Source: an uncultured Flavobacteriaceae bacterium (GTDB taxonomy: Bacteria; Bacteroidota; Bacteroidia; Flavobacteriales; Flavobacteriaceae). From it: DNA of 64,000 bases. Shown piece by piece: positions 48,944 to 58,272 of the stretch. Within the stretch, counting starts at the first letter, position 1. Each line of letters starts with the position of its first letter. Position numbers and translations under genes: made by a program. The stretch is from the NCBI GenBank assembly GCA_947498845.1, contig CANMLX010000002.1, forward strand, positions 1-64,000. Reading direction: 5' to 3'. The notes below the pieces were generated by a model. It searched no databases, was not told the DNA's origin, and saw nothing but the letters and a program-made list of their open reading frames with translations.

Positions 48944-50101
48944 TTATCTCTGTTTATTACTAAGCTCATATATTTTGTCATATAACCTTTTAAAGTTTGT
49001 TGCTGTATCCATTGGTGACTCACGAATAACCATATGATAATTTCTTTTTGTACAATTATTAAGTTCGGACATAATTCCTTCTAACAACAGAAAAGGAGAA
49101 TCGTTGTTCACTAGTATTGTATTATGCATTTTAGCAGGCATTGTCCAAAAATTCATTTGGTTTATCAAATCAACAAAGTCATTCCATTCACTAGCTTTTA
49201 TTTTTTTTTCAGAATAATGAAAGGGGGGAAAGTCTTCGGGTTCAGGTCTATATTTTGATGTTGCTAACTGCCGTTTTTCTATTAGCTTCATAGCCTTTTT
49301 GTTTTTTTGGATTCTAAAAACTGTTATAGCATCGCCTATTATAGTCAAACGATATGATTCAATAGTCGCTTCTCTTAAGTTTGGTTCATTCATGTTATTC
49401 CATCTATTCCACCAAAATCTTGCTTCCATAGTAGTTTTCATGTCAAAAGACGCTATTATACTATCATTTTTCTTAACAAGATTATAGTCAATATCGCAAT
49501 CCTTTTTTAATATGTTTCCTTTTTTATCTATTACAAACCATTCATCGCTTTCAACTTTTTTGTGTTTGTCCATATTCAAATATTCTTTTGCATCATATGC
49601 TACTTTAGCCTTCCCATTTTTAAATGATTTGGCAAAATTATATACACAAGGAATAACGACTTGCCCAAATTTATTAGCAAACCCCATTTTTCCATTTCGA
49701 ATTACCCTTGTTAACCCTTCAACAAAAGGCTCCGGGCCATTGTTAAACACCACAGCATCAAACAAAATATTCTGATTTCTGTCTATAGCAATCAGCCTTC
49801 TGTATGTAGTGTCATTTGGATGTTCAATAACATTGGCATAATACTCTAAAGTATCTGTTCCATAGTAAGCATATTTTCCAAACGGGATTATCGTATCATT
49901 CTTTTCATTTACATATGCTACTCTTACACCATATTGAAGGTGTTCTTCATCTGTGACGGCTATTAACTTTTCTGTTGAGATAGTGTCGGATACCGATTTA
50001 TCAAAATATTGATAATTGGTTGCTTCCTTATCCATATATTCTCTACATGAAAACGCTATCGATAGGCTAAAAACTAAAATGATTAATTGTTTTATTCTCA
50101 T
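48944..50101 (-). CDS. WG-repeat-like lipoprotein
   Basis: A 385-aa predicted lipoprotein (lipobox AFSC, Cys19). The central part has WG/KWG-type repeats (EGLTRVIRNGKMGFANKFG followed by VVIPCVYNFAKSFKNGKAKV; DEWFVIDKKGNIL), which form short beta-hairpin repeats of unknown role in Bacteroidota. The C-terminal 180 residues are not recognised. It stands alone with 74 bp to the ligase gene downstream. Confidence 0.75.
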   Translation of the reverse strand: MRIKQLIILVFSLSIAFSCREYMDKEATNYQYFDKSVSDTISTEKLIAVTDEEHLQYGVRVAYVNEKNDTIIPFGKYAYYGTDTLEYYANVIEHPNDTTYRRLIAIDRNQNILFDAVVFNNGPEPFVEGLTRVIRNGKMGFANKFGQVVIPCVYNFAKSFKNGKAKVAYDAKEYLNMDKHKKVESDEWFVIDKKGNILKKDCDIDYNLVKKNDSIIASFDMKTTMEARFWWNRWNNMNEPNLREATIESYRLTIIGDAITVFRIQKNKKAMKLIEKRQLATSKYRPEPEDFPPFHYSEKKIKASEWNDFVDLINQMNFWTMPAKMHNTILVNNDSPFLLLEGIMSELNNCTKRNYHMVIRESPMDTATNFKRLYDKIYELSNKQR

Positions 50102-50165
50102 TGTTGCAATACATTAAAATCATAAATAATTATGCTTACGGCTTTGAAATGGTATACAAACGAGT

Positions 50166-50753
50166 TTAGCTTTTTATTACTTGAGTTTCAGAGATAAAAA
50201 AATCACCTTCTTTCCCGGTTGTTTCCACTTTCTTCGCACTTAAACCCTCTTCTAATATTTGCACCAAATCTTCTTGACTAATTGCAAGAAAACCTGTTGA
50301 AATACTTAATGGAGAGCCATAATTAGAAAAGTTAAACTGCATCATTTTTTTCTTAATCATATTACTTTCACGAAGCAACCAATACTCTGGATTAGACACT
50401 TTGATAATTAGAATTTTTTGACCATTAATTTTAATTTCAGAAAAGCCTATAATGCATTCCCAATTAATTAATTTGCTATTTGCCTTTTTAGGATACATAT
50501 GTATTCCTTCTACATCTACAACCAACGCAAGTTCCGTTTTTACTATACGCCTAGTTGCAACGTACATACCAAATCCAAAAAACAATACACTCAATAGACC
50601 TATTCCCTGAATAAGGTAAGAAGCTTGTAAAAATGGGTTAATAAAAACTTTGGGGTTTATTATAAAACAAACACTAAGAGCAATAAAAAATAATGAGATT
50701 ACAAGAAGTCGCATTGCTTTTTTCTCACTAGTGTATATTTCTTTTTTAATCAT
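50166..50753 (-). CDS. Membrane protein, STM3941-like
   Basis: A 195-aa protein with two membrane helices (about 13-31 and 42-66) followed by a PH-like cytosolic domain (VDVEGIHMYPKKANSKLINWECIIGFSE). This plan and the phrase around the Trp resemble the STM3941-type small membrane proteins of unknown function. I base this on general resemblance only. Confidence 0.65.
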   Translation of the reverse strand: MIKKEIYTSEKKAMRLLVISLFFIALSVCFIINPKVFINPFLQASYLIQGIGLLSVLFFGFGMYVATRRIVKTELALVVDVEGIHMYPKKANSKLINWECIIGFSEIKINGQKILIIKVSNPEYWLLRESNMIKKKMMQFNFSNYGSPLSISTGFLAISQEDLVQILEEGLSAKKVETTGKEGDFFISETQVIKS

Positions 50754-50814
50754 TTTTTATTTATTATTAAGTACATATTGGAAATAAAGGAACCTCTCGC
50801 TTCCGTACATAATT

Positions 50815-51519
50815 TTATGTTACATAAAAACTAAATACTCCTTTAGGTATTTTGACGTTACCACCATTATCAAAACCTCCATCTCCCCATACGCCTTTAA
50901 AAGAAGTACCAGAACTTGCGCTTGTAATAACACCAACCATTACTAATCCTTCTGATGTTGATTCTGTAGTTTTGTATCTAATTGATATATTAGGACCATC
51001 CGACTGCCAAGTTCCTATTCCTGAAAAGCTAGGATAATTGGGTTTAGATAATGTTAGTGTCCCATCATCAAAAAAATGAATATAATAATCTATATTAATG
51101 TTGGAATAGTCAGGTTCATTTGAAGTGTCGTTATTATAACCTCCTACAAAAACACCTTCTTTAAAAACTGTATTGATTATAATTTTCACCATAGTCTTAT
51201 AAGTAGAATTAGCAACTTCTATATCTATTTCTACCTCTCCCAAGGGCATGTTTCTATTCCATGAAATTACACCTGTGTTTTCATCAATTTTCACATCTCC
51301 ACTGGCTACAATTTCACTGGATGAACTGAAAGTTCCTTCTTCTCCTTTCCAATCTACTACTGGAGGAGAGGTTACTCCTTCTTCAAAAAAGGTGTTTTCG
51401 ATTTTTGTTTCAGCATATGTTACACTTATACCTGTTATGGTATCATCATCATTGCTACAAGCTCCAATTGTAAAAATCAGGAGTATAGCCATACTAATGT
51501 GTATTATCTTCTTTTTCAT
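50815..51519 (-). CDS. Lipoprotein with Ig-like domain, unknown
   Basis: A 234-aa lipoprotein (lipobox IGAC, followed by the acidic SNDDD). Residues about 30-115 look like a cadherin- or Ig-like domain (VISWNRNMPLGEVEIDIEV), and the C-terminal half is a beta-rich domain with a glycine-rich end (FKGVWGDGGFDNGG). It is the last gene of the lipoprotein array but lacks the conserved N-terminal module of the following paralogues. Confidence 0.75.
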   Translation of the reverse strand: MKKKIIHISMAILLIFTIGACSNDDDTITGISVTYAETKIENTFFEEGVTSPPVVDWKGEEGTFSSSSEIVASGDVKIDENTGVISWNRNMPLGEVEIDIEVANSTYKTMVKIIINTVFKEGVFVGGYNNDTSNEPDYSNINIDYYIHFFDDGTLTLSKPNYPSFSGIGTWQSDGPNISIRYKTTESTSEGLVMVGVITSASSGTSFKGVWGDGGFDNGGNVKIPKGVFSFYVT

Positions 51520-51529
51520 TGTAGTTCAT

Positions 51530-52669
51530 TTATAAATTGTTAAACTCAATGGCATCACAAGTACCTACAAATGGAATTCCTGCATTTCCAAAGGCATAGG
51601 TAATAAGGCCTACGTATACCTGATTGCCATATGAGGGCGCTGTTCCTGGTAATTTACCTGTACCAGTATAAAGTGTCCATTCATCTGGAGTAGCACCACT
51701 ACTTAGGTTTGGTTGTTGCCAATAAAAAGTAAGCTCATTATTTTCATCACCAACAATGCGTATATCTACTCGTCCTAAAGGGGCTGTATCTATACCTGCA
51801 TCATTTACAAAGGAAACGCCATCAACAGTGTTTTTTCCTTCTATGGTAAACTGTCTTATTCCTCTATGACCTACCACTATATGAGAAGAGTTTATAGAAT
51901 TAAAATCTTCTGCATGCACTTGGATTCCTGCAAAATTGTATTGTGTTCCGTTATGGACTGGTGCTGTTTGCGAATCTGTGGTTATACCAATACCTATATT
52001 TCTTGCAATAACCTCAAAAGGAAAGGTCATTAATTTAGCATCTAATCGTCCTTGTTCTTCGTTAAAATGCAAGGTTTGATTGTTTGTATTATTATCAAGG
52101 AGTGCATGATATCGTCCTGAAACCCTACCTACGTTAGGCAATACTTCGGCATTATTTGTTACATAATCTATTAGCGGACCAGTACCATCAAAATCATCTA
52201 CAATTGAGACCGTATTGTTTTCTTCTGATTTGGTTATGAAACTATATACAGTACTACTAGTTTCTCCACCTTGATCGTCCTTTGCTACTACTCTCCAATA
52301 ATAGGTTTCAGAAAAATTCAATTGATTTGTAACGTTAAAATCTGTAGTGGTTAAATTCGCTACATACAAATTTGTTGCAGCCTGTTCTGTACCCAAATAC
52401 ATATCGTAGACTACAGTATCTCCATCAGGATCGTTTGCTGTTTCCCAACTAAAAACAGGTAATACATCTATATCCGTTGCTCCATTAGTTATCTCATTTA
52501 GATTAAAAGAGTCTGGGGGATTATTTTCTTCTACTGGGTCTGGATTTATTACTGAGTCAGGTTCAGAAATTGTATCTGGAGCGTTATTGTCGTCACTTCC
52601 GCATGAGATAATAAAAACCGTCACCATGAGTATCATTAATATATCTGCTAATTTATTTTTTGTTTTCAT
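51530..52669 (-). CDS. Lipoprotein with shared N-terminal module and a jelly-roll-like C-domain
   Basis: A 379-aa lipoprotein (ISC-GSDD, Cys23). The signal peptide and fibronectin-like domain (about 50-150; FSWETANDPDGDTVVYDMYL; YYWRVVAKDDQGG) are nearly the same as those of the eight Kelch lipoproteins upstream. In place of Kelch blades it has a domain of about 215 residues (FDGTGPLIDYV to CDAIEFNNL) that looks like a concanavalin-type jelly roll as in carbohydrate-binding or LamG-like proteins. It is thus a chimera of the same leader module with another head. Its 52-bp upstream gap is the near-twin of the gap two genes on. Confidence 0.8.
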   Translation of the reverse strand: MKTKNKLADILMILMVTVFIISCGSDDNNAPDTISEPDSVINPDPVEENNPPDSFNLNEITNGATDIDVLPVFSWETANDPDGDTVVYDMYLGTEQAATNLYVANLTTTDFNVTNQLNFSETYYWRVVAKDDQGGETSSTVYSFITKSEENNTVSIVDDFDGTGPLIDYVTNNAEVLPNVGRVSGRYHALLDNNTNNQTLHFNEEQGRLDAKLMTFPFEVIARNIGIGITTDSQTAPVHNGTQYNFAGIQVHAEDFNSINSSHIVVGHRGIRQFTIEGKNTVDGVSFVNDAGIDTAPLGRVDIRIVGDENNELTFYWQQPNLSSGATPDEWTLYTGTGKLPGTAPSYGNQVYVGLITYAFGNAGIPFVGTCDAIEFNNL

Positions 52670-52721
52670 CGCTTTATTTTTTTCGATTGTACATTCAGGT
52701 GTTTCTTAGTTACCTATTGTA

Positions 52722-54014
52722 TTATTCTAATGCCCAAACATCATTTAAGTAACCACTTCCATCAATTCCACCAATCACCCATATTTTATCATCGAACACT
52801 ACAGAAATATGGGTGCTTCGTTCTGAAAAAGATGCATCGTTTGCAACTTGGTACCACTCGGTACCATTAGCACTGTACCAAACATCATTTTGAAAATCAT
52901 CATCATCTTCCCCTCCAATGACCCATAACTTATCAGCAAATACTACTGAAGTATGAATAAATCTACCAGAGAATTGAGCACTTTTAGTTGCTTTGGTCCA
53001 ATCTTTACCATCATTACTATACCAAACATCATTTAAGAATGGGAAATTGCCATCATACCCTCCAATGACCCATATTTTATCATCAAACTCTACAGAAGTA
53101 TGGCCTTGCCTACCAGAGAACTGAGCATTTGCAGTTGCTTCAATCCAATCTTTACCGTCTTTACTATACCAAACATCATTTAAGCGTTGTCCATTATTTC
53201 CACCAATCACCCATATTTTATTATCGAATACTACAGAAGTATGGCTATTTCTAGCAGAAAATTGAGCACTTGGAGTTGCTTCAATCCAATCTTTACCGTC
53301 TTTACTATACCAAACATCATTTAAACGTTGTCCATTATTTCCACCAATCACCCATATTTTATTATCTAATACTACAGAAGTATGGTTACTTCTAGCAGAA
53401 AATTGAGCACTTGGAGTTACTTCAATCCAATTTTCTCCATCTTCACTATTCCAAACATCGTGTAAGCGTTGATTATCATCATTTATCCCTCCAATGACCC
53501 ATATTTTACCGTTGAACTCAATAGAAGTGTGACTGCTTCGTTCTGAAAATGGAACTTTAGCCGTTATAGGAGCGTTAGGTATTCTCAAATCCCTAGTTTT
53601 AAAGCTATGTATTGCACTTGGCGTATTACCTCCTTTTTTATCTTTTGCCATAACGCACCAATAATAATCTTTTGATATTCCCAAACGTTCGGTGACTTCA
53701 AAACTAACAGTGTTTAAATTTTCACTATATATAGCTTCTGGAGGATTTTTAACATCAATATATAAGTCGTAGGTTACAGAATCGCCATCAGGGTCTATTG
53801 CCTTTTCCCAGCTAAAAACTGGTTTTACATTAACATTTACTTCTCCATCTGCAACCGCTATAAGATTAAAGATTTCAGGAGATTTGTTTTCTTCTGTAGG
53901 GTCTGGGTTTGTTACTGGCTCTGAGATGTTATTGTCGTCATTTGAACATGAAGTAACAAAAACCGTCACCATTAGTATCATTAATATATCTGCTAATTTA
54001 TTTTTTGTTTTCAT
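52722..54014 (-). CDS. Six-bladed Kelch-type lipoprotein, copy A
   Basis: A 430-aa lipoprotein (TSC-SNDD, Cys23) with a fibronectin-like domain (46-141) and six Kelch repeats from about residue 155 to the end (NDVWALE). Each repeat of about 47 residues has H-T-S-V-x-F-x-x-K-(I/L)-W-V-I-G-G, then L-N-D-V-W and a Y-S-x-D-G-x-x-W turn. Blades 2 and 3 are almost identical, also in DNA, with a period of 141 bp. The fibronectin domain has YYWCV where the relatives have YYWRV. Acidic residues after the cysteine suggest surface display. Ligand unknown; no catalytic residues recognised. Confidence 0.88.
   Translation of the reverse strand: MKTKNKLADILMILMVTVFVTSCSNDDNNISEPVTNPDPTEENKSPEIFNLIAVADGEVNVNVKPVFSWEKAIDPDGDSVTYDLYIDVKNPPEAIYSENLNTVSFEVTERLGISKDYYWCVMAKDKKGGNTPSAIHSFKTRDLRIPNAPITAKVPFSERSSHTSIEFNGKIWVIGGINDDNQRLHDVWNSEDGENWIEVTPSAQFSARSNHTSVVLDNKIWVIGGNNGQRLNDVWYSKDGKDWIEATPSAQFSARNSHTSVVFDNKIWVIGGNNGQRLNDVWYSKDGKDWIEATANAQFSGRQGHTSVEFDDKIWVIGGYDGNFPFLNDVWYSNDGKDWTKATKSAQFSGRFIHTSVVFADKLWVIGGEDDDDFQNDVWYSANGTEWYQVANDASFSERSTHISVVFDDKIWVIGGIDGSGYLNDVWALE
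53191..53472 (-). repeat. Near-identical tandem blade repeat, 141-bp period
   Basis: The sequence beginning CCATTATTTCCACCAATCAC at 53191 (plus-strand reading) recurs at 53332. The two 141-bp units, each encoding one 47-residue blade, differ at only a few positions. They are the youngest visible duplication in the array. Confidence 0.75.
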
Positions 54015-54066
54015 CGTTTTATTTTTTTCGATTGTACATTCAGGTGTTTCTTAGTTACCTATTGTA

Positions 54067-55368
54067 TTATTCTAATGCCCAAACATCATTTAAAAAACTC
54101 CCATCATATCCAGCTATTAACCAAATTTTTTCTTTGAATACTATTGACGTATGATAGTATCTTTTGGAAAAAGAGACATTGTTTTTAACTTGCTTCCATA
54201 CATTACCACTGGAAGTGTACCAAATGTCATTAAAAAGACCACCAGGTGCCACGCCACCAACAACCCATATTTTATCATCAAAAATTACAGAAGTATGACC
54301 AACTCTTTCGTTAAAGAGGGATCCGGTTGCAACTTGATTCCACACAACCCCATCTTCACTTTGCCAAACATCATTTTTATAATTATTACCATCATGTCCT
54401 CCAATAACCCACAATTTATCATCAAATACTACAACGGTATGGTTATTTCTACTAGAGAATTGTGCACTTGCTGTAACTTGATTCCACGCAACCCCATCTT
54501 CACTTTGCCAAACATCATTAAAGCGTGATGCACCTCTATCCCCACCAATGACCCACATTTTATCATTAAATACTACGGAAGTATGATTACGCCTACCAGA
54601 AAATTGAGCACTTGCACTTGCTTCTGTCCAATTTATTCCATCTGCACTATACCAAACATCATTTAGATATTGGCTATTATTATCATATCCACCAATAATC
54701 CATATTTTACTATCAAATACTATAGAAGTATGGCCTCTTCTGGCAGAGAATTGAGCATTAGTAGTTGCTTCGGTCCAATTTTCTCCATTTTCACTATGCC
54801 AAACATCATTAAGATTTTCTAAATTATTATTACGTCCACCTATTACCCATATTTTATCATTAAATACTACAGAAGTGAAATCTCTGCGTTCTGAAAATTG
54901 AGCATTTGCTATTATAGCATCATTAGGGATCCTTAAATCTCTTGTTTTAAAGCTATGTATTGCACTTGCAGAACTACTTCCTTTTTCATCTTTTGCTATT
55001 ACACGCCAATAATAATCTTTTGATAACTCTAACCTTTCTGTTGCTTTGAAAGTAACGGTGTTTAAATTTTCTTTGTATAAGGCGTACGGTGATAGATTTC
55101 TGTGATCCAGAAGTGCTATCTGATCGGTAAGATATATATCATACGTTAGTGCATCCCCATCAGGATCATTTGCTGGTTCCCAACTAAAGGTTGGTCGCAC
55201 ATCAACATCCTTTTCATTATCTGCAACGGCTATAAGATTAAAGGTTTCGGGTGGTTTGTTTTCTTCTACCGGGGCTGCAGTATTATTGTCGTCACTTCCG
55301 CATGAGGCTACAAAAATTAATATTGTAAGCATTACTAATGCATTGGCTAATTTATTTTTTGTTTTCAT
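54067..55368 (-). CDS. Six-bladed Kelch-type lipoprotein, copy B
   Basis: A 433-aa lipoprotein (ASC-GSDD, Cys23), fibronectin-like domain with a short insertion (DQIALLDHRNLSPYALYKENL) and six blades. Blades 4 and 5 carry the variant QSEDGVxWNQV, and the last blade is of the second type, with FKEKIWLIAG in place of FDDKIWVIGG, ending LNDVWALE. Its 52-bp upstream neighbour gap differs from the gap before copy A's downstream neighbour by one base only. Role as for the family: a probable surface propeller for binding, by inference. Confidence 0.88.
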   Translation of the reverse strand: MKTKNKLANALVMLTILIFVASCGSDDNNTAAPVEENKPPETFNLIAVADNEKDVDVRPTFSWEPANDPDGDALTYDIYLTDQIALLDHRNLSPYALYKENLNTVTFKATERLELSKDYYWRVIAKDEKGSSSASAIHSFKTRDLRIPNDAIIANAQFSERRDFTSVVFNDKIWVIGGRNNNLENLNDVWHSENGENWTEATTNAQFSARRGHTSIVFDSKIWIIGGYDNNSQYLNDVWYSADGINWTEASASAQFSGRRNHTSVVFNDKMWVIGGDRGASRFNDVWQSEDGVAWNQVTASAQFSSRNNHTVVVFDDKLWVIGGHDGNNYKNDVWQSEDGVVWNQVATGSLFNERVGHTSVIFDDKIWVVGGVAPGGLFNDIWYTSSGNVWKQVKNNVSFSKRYYHTSIVFKEKIWLIAGYDGSFLNDVWALE

Positions 55369-55390
55369 CTGTTAATATTTATTGTTTTAG

Positions 55391-55480
55391 AAGTCACACT
55401 TCGACTCTGCACTTCGACAGGCTCAATGTACCACCCAGTGCGGGTATGTAGCACCTAATTAACATTTTGCTGTGTGATTT
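55391..55480. repeat. REP/MITE-like intergenic sequence
   Basis: The 190-bp gap between copies B and C, longer than any other gap in the array, contains CACTTCGACTCTGCACTTCGACAGGCTCAATG-type sequence (given in two parts here: TTCGACTCTGC and TTCGACAGGCTCAATG). CTTCGACAGGCTCA-like elements are commonly dispersed in Flavobacteriaceae genomes. Outer segments AAGTCACAC and TGTGTGATTT are imperfect inverted copies, suggesting a small non-autonomous element. Confidence 0.5.
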
Positions 55481-55558
55481 AAGTTAATGATGGGTGTTTC
55501 ATCTTTTTATTTTTTTGATTTTACAATTAGATGTTTCTTAGTATGAAACTCTTTTTGA

Positions 55559-56875
55559 TTAATCTAGTGCCCAAACATTGTTTTGAGGACCATCAGCATT
55601 TTGTCCTCCAATGACCCATATTTTATTATCAAAAACTACAGAAGTGTGCCCACTTCGTTCTGGAAAAGATGCATCGTTTGCAACTTGGTTCCACTCGGTA
55701 CCATTAGCACTATACCAAACATCATTTAAAGAACCACCATTACCGCCTCCTCCAATGACCCAGATTTTATCATCAAACACTACAGAAGTATGATTTCGTC
55801 TACTAGAGAATTGAGCATTTGCCGTTGCTTGGGTCCAATCTTTACCATCTTTACTATACCAAACATCGGTAAATATTTCAAGATTATCACCACTTCCTCC
55901 AATAACCCATACCTTACCATCAAACACGACAGAGGTATGATTAATCCTAGCAGAGAATTGAGCATTTGCCGTTGCTTCAATCCAATTTTCTCCATCTTCA
56001 CTGTACCAAACATCATTTAAGCGTTCCCCATTAGGCCTTAATCCACCAATAACCCACATCTTATCATCAAACACTACGGAAGTGTGTCTTGTACGCCATG
56101 AAAATTGTGCACTAGTGGTTACTTCGGTCCAATTTTTACCATTTTCACTGTACCAAACATCATCATTAAAAAAAGACCCACTCCCACCAATGACCCACAT
56201 TTTATCATCAAAAACTACAGAAGTGTGTTCTGCACGCCATGGAAATTGAGCATTTGAGGTCGATTCGGTCCAATTTATACCATTTTCACTGTACCAGACA
56301 TCACTAGAGCCTCCACCAATGACCCATATTTTATCATCAAAAACTACAGAAGTTCTGCCGTATCCGTTGAATTGAGTATTTGATGTTATTGGACCATCAG
56401 GTATTCTTAACCCTCTTGTCCTAAAGCTATGTATTGTACTGGCTCTTCTACCTCCTCTATTATCTTTTGCTACTACACGCCAATAATAATCTTTTAACAA
56501 TCCTAAACTTTCTGTAGCTTGAAAAGCAAGAAAGCTAAAATTCTCACTATATAAGGGGTTTGGCTGATTTTCGGTATTAGGATGTATTAAAAAATCATTA
56601 TAATTATCGGTAAGATGTAATTCATAAGTTACAGGGTCTCCATCTGGGTCTTTTGCTGCTTCCCAACTAAAATTTGGTCGCACATCAACATCTATTTCAT
56701 TATCTGCTACAGCTATAAGGTTAAAGCTTTCGGGAGGCGTATTCTCTTGGATAGGATCTGGTTCTGAAATTTCATCTGGGGGTATGACGTTATTGTCGTC
56801 ACTTCCGCATGAGGCTACAAAAATTAATATTGTTAGCATTACTAATGCATTGGCTAATTTATTTTTTGTTTTCAT
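55559..56875 (-). CDS. Six-bladed Kelch-type lipoprotein, copy C
   Basis: A 438-aa lipoprotein when started at the MKTKNK shared by all relatives; an in-frame ATG eight codons upstream is less likely. Lipobox ASC-GSDD. The fibronectin-like domain has an insertion (HPNTENQPNPLYSENF). Six blades follow; the first is shortened at its loop (IGGGSSDVWYSENG) and the last ends NNVWALD with the first-type FDNKIWVIGG. Blades 2-5 differ mainly in loop residues after the Gly-Gly, the region expected on the ligand-facing side of a propeller. Confidence 0.87.
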   Translation of the reverse strand: MKTKNKLANALVMLTILIFVASCGSDDNNVIPPDEISEPDPIQENTPPESFNLIAVADNEIDVDVRPNFSWEAAKDPDGDPVTYELHLTDNYNDFLIHPNTENQPNPLYSENFSFLAFQATESLGLLKDYYWRVVAKDNRGGRRASTIHSFRTRGLRIPDGPITSNTQFNGYGRTSVVFDDKIWVIGGGSSDVWYSENGINWTESTSNAQFPWRAEHTSVVFDDKMWVIGGSGSFFNDDVWYSENGKNWTEVTTSAQFSWRTRHTSVVFDDKMWVIGGLRPNGERLNDVWYSEDGENWIEATANAQFSARINHTSVVFDGKVWVIGGSGDNLEIFTDVWYSKDGKDWTQATANAQFSSRRNHTSVVFDDKIWVIGGGGNGGSLNDVWYSANGTEWNQVANDASFPERSGHTSVVFDNKIWVIGGQNADGPQNNVWALD

Positions 56876-56926
56876 CTTTTTATTTTTTTGATTGCACATT
56901 TAGATGTTTACTAGTACACTTACTAA

Positions 56927-58219
56927 TTAATCAATTGTCCAAACATCTCCTAAGGCTTGAAAACTATCACGTCCTCCAATAACCCAAATTTTTTCTTTGA
57001 ATACCGTTGACATATGGTCGCTTCTTCCTGGAAAAGAAGGCGCAAAACTAATGATTGGCTTCCACTCAAAACCGTCTGCACTATACCAAACATCATTAAA
57101 AAGAATACCACTACCACGCCCACCAATGACCCACATTTTATCATCAAATACTACAGAAGTAAGTCCTACTCTTTTGTCAAAGAGAAGCGATCCGGTTGCA
57201 ACTTGATTCCAGTTATAACCATCTTCACTTTGCCAAACATCGTTTTTAAACTCTCCATCACCTAATCCTCCAATAATCCATATTTTATCATCAAATACTA
57301 CTGATGTATGGTTATTCCTTTGTGGAAGAAATGATTTTATCTTCCAATTTATTCCGTCTTCACTAGACCAAACTTCACTTTTATCATCACCATCAACACC
57401 GGCATTCCCGTTAATGACGTATATTTCATTATCAAATACTACAGAAGTATGATCTTGCATAGGAGAGAATTGGGCATTTGGAGTGGCTTCAATCCAATTT
57501 ATACCATCTTCACTATACCAAACATCATTTAAAGAACCACCATTACCACTGCCTGCAATAACCCATATTTTACCATCGAACACTACAGAAGCATGAGAAT
57601 GTCTAGCAGGAAATTGAGCATTTGGAGTTGCTTCAATCCAATTTTCTCCATCTTCGCTGTACCAAACGTCATTTAGTTTTCCTGATAAACTAGTTCCTCC
57701 AATAACCCATAATTTATCATTGAACATCACAGAAGATGCCTCAGCTCTTTCACCAGATTTCACATTTAAGGTTATAGGTTCATTTGGCATTTTTATATCT
57801 CTTGTGCTAAAGCTGTATGTTGCACTTTCAGCACGACCACCTTTATCGTCTTTTGCCTCAACTCTCCAATAATAATCTTTTAGCAATCCTAAACTTTTTG
57901 TTGCTTCGAAAGTAACAGCACTTATATTTTCTCTATATAAAGCTTCTGGCGGATTTTTAACATCAATATATATGTCATACGTTACAGGGTCTCCATCGGG
58001 GTCTTTTGACTCTTCCCAACTAAAAGTTGGTCGCGTATCTACATCCTTTTCATTATCTGAAACTGCAATAAGATTAAAAGCTTCAGGAGGTTCATTCCCT
58101 TCTACAGGATTAGGTTCTGAAATTTCATCTGGAGCATTATCATCATCACTTCCACATGAACTAACAAATACAATTAGCATCATTATTAATACAGTGATTA
58201 TTTTATTTTTTGTTTTCAT
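56927..58219 (-). CDS. Six-bladed Kelch-type lipoprotein, copy D
   Basis: A 430-aa lipoprotein (SSC-GSDDD, Cys22) with fibronectin-like domain and six blades. It is the most divergent copy in its blades: blade 1 reads ASSVMFNDKLWVIGG, blade 3 FDNEIYVING with a DGDDKSEVWSSEDG loop, and blade 5 begins LTSVVFDDKMWVIGG. The last blade is of the FKEKIWVIGG type and ends LGDVWTID. Only 27 bp separate it from the copy-C ATG-proximal end region. Confidence 0.87.
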   Translation of the reverse strand: MKTKNKIITVLIMMLIVFVSSCGSDDDNAPDEISEPNPVEGNEPPEAFNLIAVSDNEKDVDTRPTFSWEESKDPDGDPVTYDIYIDVKNPPEALYRENISAVTFEATKSLGLLKDYYWRVEAKDDKGGRAESATYSFSTRDIKMPNEPITLNVKSGERAEASSVMFNDKLWVIGGTSLSGKLNDVWYSEDGENWIEATPNAQFPARHSHASVVFDGKIWVIAGSGNGGSLNDVWYSEDGINWIEATPNAQFSPMQDHTSVVFDNEIYVINGNAGVDGDDKSEVWSSEDGINWKIKSFLPQRNNHTSVVFDDKIWIIGGLGDGEFKNDVWQSEDGYNWNQVATGSLLFDKRVGLTSVVFDDKMWVIGGRGSGILFNDVWYSADGFEWKPIISFAPSFPGRSDHMSTVFKEKIWVIGGRDSFQALGDVWTID

Positions 58220-58272
58220 CTTTTTATCTTTTTTGATTGTATATTCAGAATTCCAGTAGCACTACTTTTTGA

